Shown here: positions 1-6,833 of the stretch, in pieces
Layout of the letters: every line of letters starts with the position of its first letter
How positions within the stretch are numbered: the first letter of the stretch is position 1
Source: Cryomorpha ignava
GTDB lineage: Bacteria; Bacteroidota; Bacteroidia; Flavobacteriales_D; Cryomorphaceae
Length of the DNA: 38,474 nt
Direction: 5' to 3'
Assembly: GCF_010686655.1 (NCBI RefSeq)
Contig: NZ_JAAGVY010000043.1
Location: forward strand, 1-38,474
The notes under the pieces: generated by a model
Database searches by the model: none
Told to the model about the DNA's origin: nothing
The model's input: the letters and a program-made list of their open reading frames with translations, nothing else
Position numbers and translations under genes: made by a program

Positions 1-242
1 AAACGCATCTACAAGAAATAGAACGTATAGAAAAACTAATACTGCTGGTTATGATGGCTTTGGTTTGGTGTTATAAAGTTGGTATCTATCTGCATCAAAA
101 TGTAAAACCAATAACAATAAAAAAACACGGCCGCAAAGCAAAAAGTATCTTCAAGCATGGATTAGACCATGTAGCAAGCTGTTTGTTAAATCCTAAGAAT
201 CAGAACAATATGGATATATATCAATTTTTGTCATGTACTTAG
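1..242 (+). CDS. IS4-type transposase, C-terminal part (cut by window start)
   Basis: The frame is open from the first full codon at position 3 to the TAG at 240-242, so about 79 C-terminal residues are visible and the N-terminal part lies outside the window. The tail resembles Bacteroidota DDE transposases of the IS4 group: a hydrophobic segment (LVWCYKVGIYLHQ), a basic stretch (KPITIKKHGRKAKSIFKHGL) and the terminal FLSCT. The catalytic DDE residues are not in view, so function cannot be judged. The sequence just after the stop codon (243 onward) is also present at 2437, where no transposase is attached. The right end of the element may therefore lie at or very close to the stop codon. Family assignment is by recognition of the tail only. 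Confidence 0.72.
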   Translation, partial: THLQEIERIEKLILLVMMALVWCYKVGIYLHQNVKPITIKKHGRKAKSIFKHGLDHVASCLLNPKNQNNMDIYQFLSCT

Positions 243-362
243 ATTCTTTTATTAACTGCGGTTTTCAACTCAAAATTATAAAACGTTCGGTTGAATTAGC
301 AATATGATTGCAATGTAATTCTTAATTTTAACTTATGGGGGGGGGGTAAGAGTTAATAGTTG
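243..362. repeat. Flanking repeat copy 1, with 10-G tract
   Basis: About 120 bp downstream of A1, nearly identical to 2437-2558 apart from two bases in the poly-G run. It holds a homopolymer of 10 G at 337-346. It separates the transposase gene from the truncated A1 gene. Whether it is the non-coding end of the insertion sequence or part of the duplicated chromosomal unit cannot be decided here. Confidence 0.85.
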
Positions 363-1277
363 TTAAATACTTACATAAATAAAGGGTTTTTGTAAATTGC
401 TATTCCCGCAGCCGTACTCTATTGAAACTGTAGCACCATGATTGGGAATTGAGGGATGTGGTATATACAATACTTGGTCGGGGCCGCCATAGTATTTTGG
501 TAGGCCACCTGTTTTATCTATTATTTCATATAAAGACTTTGCGTAATAAGTTGAAGCGTCAGTATAAGTAACTTTAAGAGTGAGATATTTTTTGCCGGGT
601 GTTGACCAAGTTAGCTTTTTATCAACTCCGAAAGTCATTGTTTGATACCCTGAACCATTATCAAAATCAATCTCAATAGTCGTGATCGATTTTCCGGTAT
701 TGCTCCTGAAAAAATCAGTGTCTATTCTAAAATTTTGAGAGAGTAAGTCATCAACACTGTTTTTCTTCGGGCTAAATGAAAATATTTCATGAGCCTCATA
801 CGGTGAAGTGCTTCGGTTTGCCACATCATGCATTTGACCATTTTGTTCGGTTATCAGCGAAGTTACCAAAGCAGAATCTTCGATAAGTTTGTGATACTTA
901 GCGTGAAGAATTAGGATAGGTACCACATCAGCATGGAGTAGGCTGTCAGCCTGTGGTTTCCAATTTGCAGTTACACCAAGCGTGCTTGTGCTTGTAACTT
1001 TAGACGTTACCATGGTGCCATATTGCCGAAACCAATCACCGTACTGGATTAAGGTGTCAGCATTAGATGCGCCATCAAAATCGGCAACATTCATTGTTTG
1101 CAAGCCACGATCTAAAAGAAGTCCGGAGGTAACTTCTGTAAAATCTAAGGGTGCAATAAGATAATCCATCTGGTCGCTAAGCGACACATTGGGTGGTTGG
1201 GCACTTACTGAAAGTGCTGTTACGAGCAGCAGAAAATAAGACATAGTTATCCCTGCAATGAAGTTTTTAGTTTTCAT
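363..1277 (-). CDS. Secreted protein A1 of the tandem array, probably C-terminally truncated
   Basis: A 304-residue protein with a clear signal peptide (residues 1-26, ending VSA-Q) and no recognisable catalytic motif. It is over 90 percent identical to A2 (2559-3473) and to the N-terminal two thirds of A3. The reading frame stops abruptly after LQKPFIYVSI, inside the flanking repeat. In my recollection, Bacteroidota secreted proteins with this kind of N-terminus go on after a KPFI-like strand into a hydrolase-like domain, so A1 looks like the first part of a longer protein; that is inference. It follows B1 by 40 bp on the same strand and is probably co-transcribed with it. It could be a pseudogene or a shortened but expressed secreted protein. 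Confidence 0.75.
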   Translation of the reverse strand: MKTKNFIAGITMSYFLLLVTALSVSAQPPNVSLSDQMDYLIAPLDFTEVTSGLLLDRGLQTMNVADFDGASNADTLIQYGDWFRQYGTMVTSKVTSTSTLGVTANWKPQADSLLHADVVPILILHAKYHKLIEDSALVTSLITEQNGQMHDVANRSTSPYEAHEIFSFSPKKNSVDDLLSQNFRIDTDFFRSNTGKSITTIEIDFDNGSGYQTMTFGVDKKLTWSTPGKKYLTLKVTYTDASTYYAKSLYEIIDKTGGLPKYYGGPDQVLYIPHPSIPNHGATVSIEYGCGNSNLQKPFIYVSI

Positions 1278-1317
1278 GTTATTGGTTTTTAAGTGATTAA
1301 GAAATAATTAAAATTAT

Positions 1318-1890
1318 TTACCAGATGTTTGGCACCTTAAATCTAAAGGCACCATCTGTAACGTGTATTATTGAGTCGTTTTCTTCATTTGCGACTGTAA
1401 ATTCAAAAGTTCCTTCTATTTTGCCAAGCTTTTCAGTAACAGAGTCACGGGGTGTGAAAGCTGTAATATTCATGGATCCAGAGATTAGTTGATCATAATA
1501 GAACATTCCTTCAACAATTTCTCCCGGTACAGATTGTACTATAGGTGAACATGAATCCGCAAAGGCTGGTTCCAAAAAATCCAAGTACCCTGTATTTGGA
1601 TTCATTCCAAAAATCCTAAGAGCAATAGCATTGTAAGTAGGGCAATCAACACCTGAAAGCAAAAAATATCCTGCATCAATCCCTGCTGTAGCTTCTTTGT
1701 AATAATAGAAACTCAAATTATTACAGTTGAATGTCCCTGTGGGATTAAACTCCACCCCATTTATTTTGCAAGTAAAATATTCTGCAAAATTACCCTGATC
1801 GTCTGATTGTAAACCATCATCATCTTTGCAACATGAAAAGCTTGTAGTGAGTATGACGCTAATTAAAAATAAGTATCGTATCTTTTTCAT
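1318..1890 (-). CDS. Surface lipoprotein B1 of the tandem array
   Basis: A 190-residue lipoprotein. I start it at the ATG at 1888-1890 (MKKIRYLF), because the longer frame upstream adds 25 residues ahead of an otherwise normal signal peptide. The lipobox region is TTSFSC and is followed at once by CKDDD, which matches the acidic surface-export signal known for Bacteroidota lipoproteins, so the protein is probably displayed outside the outer membrane. The first ~60 and last ~50 residues (from about PRDSVTEKLGKIEGTFEF) are close to those of B2 and B3, while the middle differs strongly. No known domain is recognised. It lies directly upstream of A1 in the same direction, 40 bp away. Confidence 0.8.
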   Translation of the reverse strand: MKKIRYLFLISVILTTSFSCCKDDDGLQSDDQGNFAEYFTCKINGVEFNPTGTFNCNNLSFYYYKEATAGIDAGYFLLSGVDCPTYNAIALRIFGMNPNTGYLDFLEPAFADSCSPIVQSVPGEIVEGMFYYDQLISGSMNITAFTPRDSVTEKLGKIEGTFEFTVANEENDSIIHVTDGAFRFKVPNIW

Positions 1891-1927
1891 AATGATAGAT
1901 ATTAAGTGATTAAATAAATGAAATTGT

Positions 1928-2110
1928 TTACCAGATGTTTGGCACCTTAAATCTAAAAGCACCATCTGTTATTATATGTATTATTAAGTCGTTTTCTTCA
2001 TTTGCAACTGAAAATTCGAAAGTGCCTTCTATTTTTCCAAGTTCTTCTGAAATTGAATCTTTAGAGGCAAAAGTTGTAATATATCTGCTTCCAGAAATTA
2101 AGCTGTCCAT
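1928..2110 (-). pseudogene. C-terminal fragment of a fourth B lipoprotein
   Basis: Sixty codons match the C-terminus of the B proteins (MDSLISGS..., then EGTFEF and the shared end DGAFRFKVPNIW). The signal peptide, lipobox and variable centre are missing. The methionine at its start is an internal residue in B3, and a stop lies a few codons upstream, so this is a remnant and not a small gene. It sits 37 bp upstream of B1, with a spacer resembling those between B and A genes. This shows that the array once had another unit here. Confidence 0.75.
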
Positions 2111-2436
2111 GTTGATTACATAAGTTCAGAGTTCTATAAAGAAGACTATATTTTAGTAATTAGATCACTTGAAATATAAGCAAGTTTGCCTAAACTCAAA
2201 GACTCTCGTAAAAGTATAAAAAATGGATTTGTTCAGTTGGGTAAGCGCATCATTTGTAGCTGATGTTGAGCCGTATCAATGAAAAAATTAGAGAGTCCAA
2301 TTTTTTGCGAGATGTTTTATGAAGCAGAAGATTTTACCTAAACTGTATAATTTAGGAAGGAAGAAACTAAATTTTAAAATGTAAAATTAAGTTTTCTTAG
2401 TTGTTTATCCATAATCAGGTGTTTTTAGAATTGGCT
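2111..2436. other. Intergenic stretch inside the array, no gene seen
   Basis: About 326 AT-rich bases between the B fragment and flanking repeat copy 2. Every frame on both strands is broken by stops within a short distance, and nothing here matches the rest of the array. It is unique sequence separating the first and second array units, possibly decayed DNA left after a deletion of the B fragment's 5' part. Confidence 0.5.
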
Positions 2437-2558
2437 ATTCTTTTATTAACTGCGGTTTTCAACTCAAAATTATAAAACGTTCGGTTGAATTAGCAATATG
2501 ATTGCAATGTAATTCTTAATTTTAACTTATGGGGGGGGGGGGTAAGAGTTAATAGTTG
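2437..2558. repeat. Flanking repeat copy 2, with 12-G tract
   Basis: Near-identical to 243-362. The homology begins at ATTCTTTTATT, exactly the bases following the transposase stop codon in copy 1, and continues into the end of A2. The poly-G run is 12 long (2531-2542) compared with 10 in copy 1, the only length difference in the block. Confidence 0.85.
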
Positions 2559-3473
2559 TTAAATACTTACATAAATAAAGGGTTTTTGCAAATTGCTATT
2601 CCCACATCCGTAATCTATTGAAACTGTAGCACCATGATTGGGAATTGAAGGATGGGGTATATACAATACTTGGTTGGGGCTACCATAGTATTTTGGTTGG
2701 CCACCGGTTTTATCTATTATTTCATATAAAGACTTTGCGTAATAGGTCGAAGCGTCAGTATAAGTAACTTTAAGCGTAAGATACTTTTTGCCGGTTGTTG
2801 ACCAGGTTACCTTTTCATCAACTCCGAACGTCATTATTTGATATCCTGAACCATTATTAAAATCAATCTCTATTGTCGATATAGTTTTTCCGGTATTGCT
2901 CCTAAAAAATTGAGTGTCTATTCTGAAATCTTGAGAGAGCAGGTCATCAACACTGTTTTTCTTCGGGCTAAATGAGAATATTTCCTGAACCTCATACGGT
3001 GAAGTGCCTCTGTTTATCACATCATGCATTTGACCATTTTGTTCGGTTATCAGCGAAGTTAACAACACAGAATCTTCGATAAGTTTGTGATAATTAGCGT
3101 GGAGAATTAGGATAGGTACCACATCACTACGAAGCAGGCTGTCGGCTTGGGGTTTCCAATTTGCAGTTTCACCAAGAGTGCTTGTGCTTGTAACTTTTGA
3201 TGTTACCATGGTACCATATTGCCGAAACCAATCACCGTACTGGATTAAGGTATCGGCAATTGTTGTGCCGTCAAAATCGGCTACATTCATTGTTTGCAAA
3301 CCGCGATCTAAAAGAAGTCCGGAGGTAACTTCTGTAAAATCTAAGGGTGCAATAAGATAATCCATTTGGTCGCTAAGCGACACATTGGGTTGTTGGGCAC
3401 TCATTGAAAGTGCCGTTACGAGTAGCAGAAAATAAGACATAGCTATCCCTGCAATGAAATTTTTAATTTTCAT
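2559..3473 (-). CDS. Secreted protein A2 of the tandem array, probably C-terminally truncated
   Basis: A 304-residue paralogue of A1, same length and same stop, offset by 2196 bp. It has a signal peptide (to about residue 26, MSAQ), then the conserved segment containing PLDFTEVTSGLLLDRGLQT and DTLIQYGDWFRQYGTM. Differences from A1 are scattered substitutions, many of them silent or conservative, so the reading frame appears to have been kept after duplication. The C-terminus ends in the same LQKPFIYVSI as A1, meaning the truncation came before the duplication. It lies 40 bp downstream of B2. No function recognised; secretion into or across the envelope is the only supported property. Confidence 0.75.
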   Translation of the reverse strand: MKIKNFIAGIAMSYFLLLVTALSMSAQQPNVSLSDQMDYLIAPLDFTEVTSGLLLDRGLQTMNVADFDGTTIADTLIQYGDWFRQYGTMVTSKVTSTSTLGETANWKPQADSLLRSDVVPILILHANYHKLIEDSVLLTSLITEQNGQMHDVINRGTSPYEVQEIFSFSPKKNSVDDLLSQDFRIDTQFFRSNTGKTISTIEIDFNNGSGYQIMTFGVDEKVTWSTTGKKYLTLKVTYTDASTYYAKSLYEIIDKTGGQPKYYGSPNQVLYIPHPSIPNHGATVSIDYGCGNSNLQKPFIYVSI

Positions 3474-3513
3474 GGTGTTGGTTTTTAAATGATTAAGAAA
3501 TAATTAAAATTGT

Positions 3514-4086
3514 TTACCAGATATTCGGTACCTTAAATCTAAAGGCACCATCTGTAACGTGTATTATTGAGTCGTTTTCTTCATTTGCGACAGTAAATTC
3601 AAAAGTTCCTTCTATTTTTCCGAGTTTTTCAGTAACAGAGTCCCGAGGTGTGAACGAGCTAATATTCATTGATCCTACAATCAAACTTTCATAATGAATT
3701 ATTGTAGAGCCTGTCTCAATATGAGCATTTCTATAAATAGGAAAACATGAATCAGCGTATGTAGGAAAGTTAAAATCTAAAAATCCCACATTCGGCTCCA
3801 CCCCTTCAAATCTTAAAGCAACAGCTTCTCCAGTTGGGCAATTCCTACCACTTATAACCATTGAACCAGCTGGAACACCGCCAGTTTCTTCCTGATAATA
3901 ATAAAAACTCAAATTATTACAATTGAATGTTCCTGTGGGATTGAACTCTACCCCATTTATTTTGCAAGTAAAATATTCAGAGAAGTTTTCGTTTTCATCG
4001 CCCGGTTTGTTGTCATCATCTTTGCAACATGAAAAGCTGGTGCTTAACAATATGAGTACTGTAAAAATTGTTTGGAATTTAATCAT
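3514..4086 (-). CDS. Surface lipoprotein B2 of the tandem array
   Basis: A 190-residue lipoprotein starting at the ATG at 4084-4086 (MIKFQTIF). The signal sequence leads into STSFSC followed by CKDDD, the acidic surface-export type. EYFTCKINGVEFNPTGTFNC after it is identical in B1. Residues of roughly 70-130 are poorly conserved against B1 and B3, yet the total length equals B1 exactly and several Cys, Gly and Phe positions are kept (for example NCPT and ADSC), suggesting the same fold with a changed surface. The leader upstream (4087-4202) is shared with B3 and contains a hairpin. It is probably co-transcribed with A2. Confidence 0.8.
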   Translation of the reverse strand: MIKFQTIFTVLILLSTSFSCCKDDDNKPGDENENFSEYFTCKINGVEFNPTGTFNCNNLSFYYYQEETGGVPAGSMVISGRNCPTGEAVALRFEGVEPNVGFLDFNFPTYADSCFPIYRNAHIETGSTIIHYESLIVGSMNISSFTPRDSVTEKLGKIEGTFEFTVANEENDSIIHVTDGAFRFKVPNIW

Positions 4087-4202
4087 GACGCTAATCTATT
4101 ATGTTTAATAATGAAGAGAATTTCAACTTTTTAAAGTTCGAGGTTCTTTTTTGATCTCACAATACTCCTTTCGGAGTATTTTTTGGTTTTGTTGATTTTA
4201 TT
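4087..4202 (-). repeat. B-gene leader repeat, copy 1
   Basis: About 116 bp upstream of B2, nearly identical to 5582-5698 upstream of B3. The copies diverge at 4203 and 5699. Its conservation together with the start of the B gene suggests it carries the promoter and leader of the B-A units. I found no clear TAnnTTTG element in it. Confidence 0.7.
4161..4184 (+). terminator. Hairpin with T-run, plus-oriented, upstream of B2
   Basis: An 8-bp stem AATACTCC / GGAGTATT with a TTTC loop, followed by a T-run on the plus strand. This is the form of an intrinsic terminator for plus-strand transcription, which would be antisense to the array. On the minus strand no T-run follows the hairpin. The same stem with a different loop occurs at 5656-5679, so the stem is being conserved. 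Confidence 0.5.
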
Positions 4203-4303
4203 CCGGCATTGATCTTTTCTTCCGATATCTTCACTAAATTGGTACACTTCAGCCCATAAAATGATTGATCTACGATTAAAATGCATCATATTTAACAAAA
4301 GAG

Positions 4304-4946
4304 CCATTGACTTGTATCCGGCACCATTATCAAAATCAATCTCAATAGTCGTGATAGTTTACCCGGTATTGCTCCTGAAAAAATCACGGTCTACTCTAAA
4401 ATTTTGAGAGAGTAGGTCATCAACACTGTTTTTCTTTGGGCTAAACGAGAATATTTCTTGAGCCTCATACGGTGAAGTGCTTCGGTTTGGCACATCATGC
4501 ATTTGACCATTTTGTTCGGTTATCAGCGAAGTTAACAACACAGAATCTTCGATAAGTTTGTGATAATTAGCGTGGAGAATTAGGATAGGTACCACATCAC
4601 TACGAAGCAGGCTGTCGGCTTGGGGTTTCCAATTCGCAGTTACACCAAGAGTGCTTGTGCTTGTAACTTTTGATGTTACCATGGTACCATATTGCCTAAA
4701 CCAATCACCGTACTGGATTAAGGTATCAGCAATTGATGTGCCGTCAAAATCGGCAACATTCATTGTTTGCAAACAGCGATCTAAAAGAAGTCCGGAGGTA
4801 ACTTCTGTAAAATCTAATGGTGCAATAAGATAATCCATTTGGTCGCTGAGCGACACATTGGGTTGTTGGGCACTTACTGTAAACGCCGTTGCGAGTAGCA
4901 GAAAATAAGACATAGTTATCCCTGCAATGAAATTTTTGGTTTTCAT
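4304..4946 (-). pseudogene. A3, third copy of secreted protein A, broken
   Basis: Reads as an A paralogue from the ATG at 4946 (signal peptide ending TVSAQ) to residue 195. There a TAA at 4359-4361 replaces the lysine codon found after NTG in A1 and A2. Homology continues in the same frame past this stop (TIEIDFDNG, then GYK) to about 4304 and then ends in unrelated sequence, so the copy has both a nonsense change and a 3' deletion. It lacks the last ~95 residues found in A1 and A2. The gap to B3 holds an extra insertion of about 35 bp not seen between the other B-A pairs. Confidence 0.75.
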
Positions 4947-4955
4947 GGTATTGGT

Positions 4956-4992
4956 GTTGACGAAATCAAAGATTTATCAACATCTTCGATTT
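4956..4992 (-). repeat. Inserted hairpin sequence between B3 and A3
   Basis: Relative to the other B-A spacers this one has about 35 additional bases. They contain two overlapping inverted repeats: GTTGACGAAATC with GATTTATCAAC (4956-4981), and AATCAAAGAT with ATCTTCGATT (about 4964-4992). The pair could form alternative hairpins in the transcript. No T-run follows on the minus strand. Confidence 0.4.
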
Positions 4993-5021
4993 TTAAATGA
5001 TTAAGAAATAATTAAAATTGT

Positions 5022-5581
5022 TTACCAGATATTCGGTACCTTAAATCTAAAGGCACCATCTGTAACGTGTATAATGGAGTCTTGATTGGCAATTGTGAAT
5101 TCAAAAGTTCCTTCCAACTTTCCGAGTTTTTCTGATATTGAATCCCTTGGCGTAAAAGTTGTAATGTTCATGCTCCCAGAAATTAAACTATCCATTTCAA
5201 TTTCATAACCAGGTTCAATATAATGTATAAAAGCAGGGCTGCAAGAATCCGCAAATGAAGGTTGTAAGAAATCAAGGTAGCCGGCCTGATGTTCCATACC
5301 AAAGAGTCGAATTGCCATAGTTTGAGACGCTGGGCAATCTTTACCAAAAATCACCATGTACTTATCGTCTAAACCTCCTGTATTTGCACCGTAGTAATAG
5401 AAGCCCAAATTGTTACAGTTGAATGTTCCTGTGGGATTGAACTCTCCCCATTTATTTTGCAAGTAAAATACTCCGCAAAACTATCCTGATCGTCTGATTG
5501 TAACCCATCATCATCTTTGCAACATGAAAAGCTTGTGCTTAACAATATGAGTACTATAAAAATTGTTTTGAATTTATTCAT
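5022..5581 (-). pseudogene. B3, third copy of the surface lipoprotein, frameshifted
   Basis: Starts at ATG 5579-5581 (MNKFKTIF) with the same signal peptide and CKDDD tag as B1 and B2. One base is missing near 5443-5446 relative to B2, so KINGVEFNP becomes KINGESSIP and the frame is lost; the remaining ~140 codons continue intact in the next frame down to the shared FKVPNIW end. The full-length version would have been 186 residues. Because the rest is open and well conserved, the frameshift looks recent. A sequencing error in this one base is possible. Confidence 0.75.
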
Positions 5582-5698
5582 GACGCTAATCTATTATGTT
5601 TAATAATGAAGAGAATTTCAACATTTTAAAGTTCGGGGTTCTTTTTTGATCTCTTAATACTCCTTTAGGAGTATTTTTTGGTTTTGTTGATTTTATTC
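5582..5698 (-). repeat. B-gene leader repeat, copy 2
   Basis: Nearly identical to 4087-4202. It lies between B3 (minus) and the LuxR-type regulator (plus), so it forms the B3 side of a divergent intergenic region. The remaining 5699-5832 is AT-rich with no further recognised site. Confidence 0.7.
5656..5679 (+). terminator. Hairpin with T-run, plus-oriented, upstream of B3
   Basis: Stem AATACTCC / GGAGTATT, loop TTTA, then a T-run on the plus strand. Same stem as 4161-4184 with one loop base changed. It would stop antisense plus-strand transcripts before the regulator gene at 5833. Confidence 0.5.
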
Positions 5699-5832
5699 AG
5701 GGGGTAGCTATTTTTTTTAAAAAGGGTTCACTATTGAAAAAAGATGAAATGAAAATTAACTTTTAGAAATATCATTTTGAATTACTAAGATTTCATGTAA
5801 TTTTAAGCCCGTTATGAAAAAAATGGATTGCT

Positions 5833-6555
5833 ATGGATTCTCAAGAAATATTTTCACTGGCATCAAGCCTTCGCTTTAAACCCGGCTCAGGAATTAGCTT
5901 TGATAAGGTTACTAAACCTGATTATAAATTATTTTCGGCAACCCAGCCTGTGTATATTTGTAATTTACTTACTGGTGAAATCTTGTTCAAAAAAAATTTA
6001 GAACTGCTTTTTCAAAATTCAGATCAGATTTCGTCGTTTGAAGAAATAAACGATTTTATTCATATTGATGATAAACCTAAAGTCTTCCATATTGTAAAAT
6101 ATACATTGGCATATCTACGTGATAAAGGTATAAATCCTTCCGCGCATCTGTCCATCTCCTATCGGATTAAAACGCACACAGAACGATACATGCAAGTGAA
6201 TAGAATTTCTCAAATGATCAAAAGCGTATCACAGCGTCCCTCTTTGAATTTTTCATCTCTGAACCTAATTCCCTGCTTTCAACTAGAAAAACCCGTTCAA
6301 TTCGGATGGTACGAAAAGGGTGTTGAAGATAAAGATCATAAAGTATTCGTTGAAAATCAGTGGCCAGCTATATTTTCCAAACGGGAAACCGAAATTTTGG
6401 AACTTCTAAATACCGGCCAAAAATTTTCTGATATAGCGGCTTGTCTTTTCATTTCAGAAAAAACGGTTAAGAAACATATTAGTAACGCCCGAAAGAAAGT
6501 ACCTCAAGAGAATAAAAATTCTCTGCTTGAGTTTTTTGAAGAGAGTAAGCTCTAA
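5833..6555 (+). CDS. LuxR-type transcriptional regulator with PAS-like sensor region
   Basis: A 240-residue protein. The C-terminal ~60 residues form a LuxR/GerE helix-turn-helix: FSKRETEILELL, then FSDIAACLFISEKTVKKHIS as the recognition part. The first ~130 residues (YICNLLTGEILFKKN..., IHIDDKPKVFHIVKY) resemble the PAS-fold sensor regions common in Bacteroidota LuxR-type proteins. No receiver-domain phosphorylation site is seen, so it is probably not a classical response regulator. The ATG at 5833 is used; other nearby ATGs are out of frame. It is divergent from the B-A array and separated from asnB by 278 bp, so the array is a plausible target. The signal it detects is unknown. Confidence 0.85.
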   Translation: MDSQEIFSLASSLRFKPGSGISFDKVTKPDYKLFSATQPVYICNLLTGEILFKKNLELLFQNSDQISSFEEINDFIHIDDKPKVFHIVKYTLAYLRDKGINPSAHLSISYRIKTHTERYMQVNRISQMIKSVSQRPSLNFSSLNLIPCFQLEKPVQFGWYEKGVEDKDHKVFVENQWPAIFSKRETEILELLNTGQKFSDIAACLFISEKTVKKHISNARKKVPQENKNSLLEFFEESKL

Positions 6556-6833
6556 TAATAATTGGCGCATTTCTCACAGAGTATTTTGCTGCTTTACAGT
6601 TTGCAAAACTCTCCCATTTAGAAAATATCCTTCAAGAAATATTTATATTATTAAGTTTATTTCTTTTGATCAAAATGGAATGAAATTCAATGCTGTGCTC
6701 AGATAATGCGTTGCACCCACAAAACTGATCACCCATGCATTTAGTTTTAAATACCCTTCCATTAAAAAGTCTTGACGCAAGAAATCGAAACAACAAACAT
6801 TTGGTATAATTTCACCCAAATTTTTGTAAAGCT
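6556..6833. other. Intergenic region upstream of asnB
   Basis: 278 bp, AT-rich. It contains TATAAT-like bases near 6804, but no pair of elements with good spacing and no clear TAnnTTTG. No terminator hairpin was found after the regulator gene. Confidence 0.4.

Noticed and set aside
982-4833. Similar 60-codon plus-strand frames opposite A1, A2 and A3
   Set aside because: They recur only because the A genes are duplicated; there is no start context or composition to support an antisense gene.
6670-6830. Minus-strand open frame ending LSTALNFIPF upstream of asnB
   Set aside because: It resembles a membrane-protein tail but is only ~50 codons in AT-rich DNA, runs into asnB antisense, and matches nothing I recognise; chance is likely.
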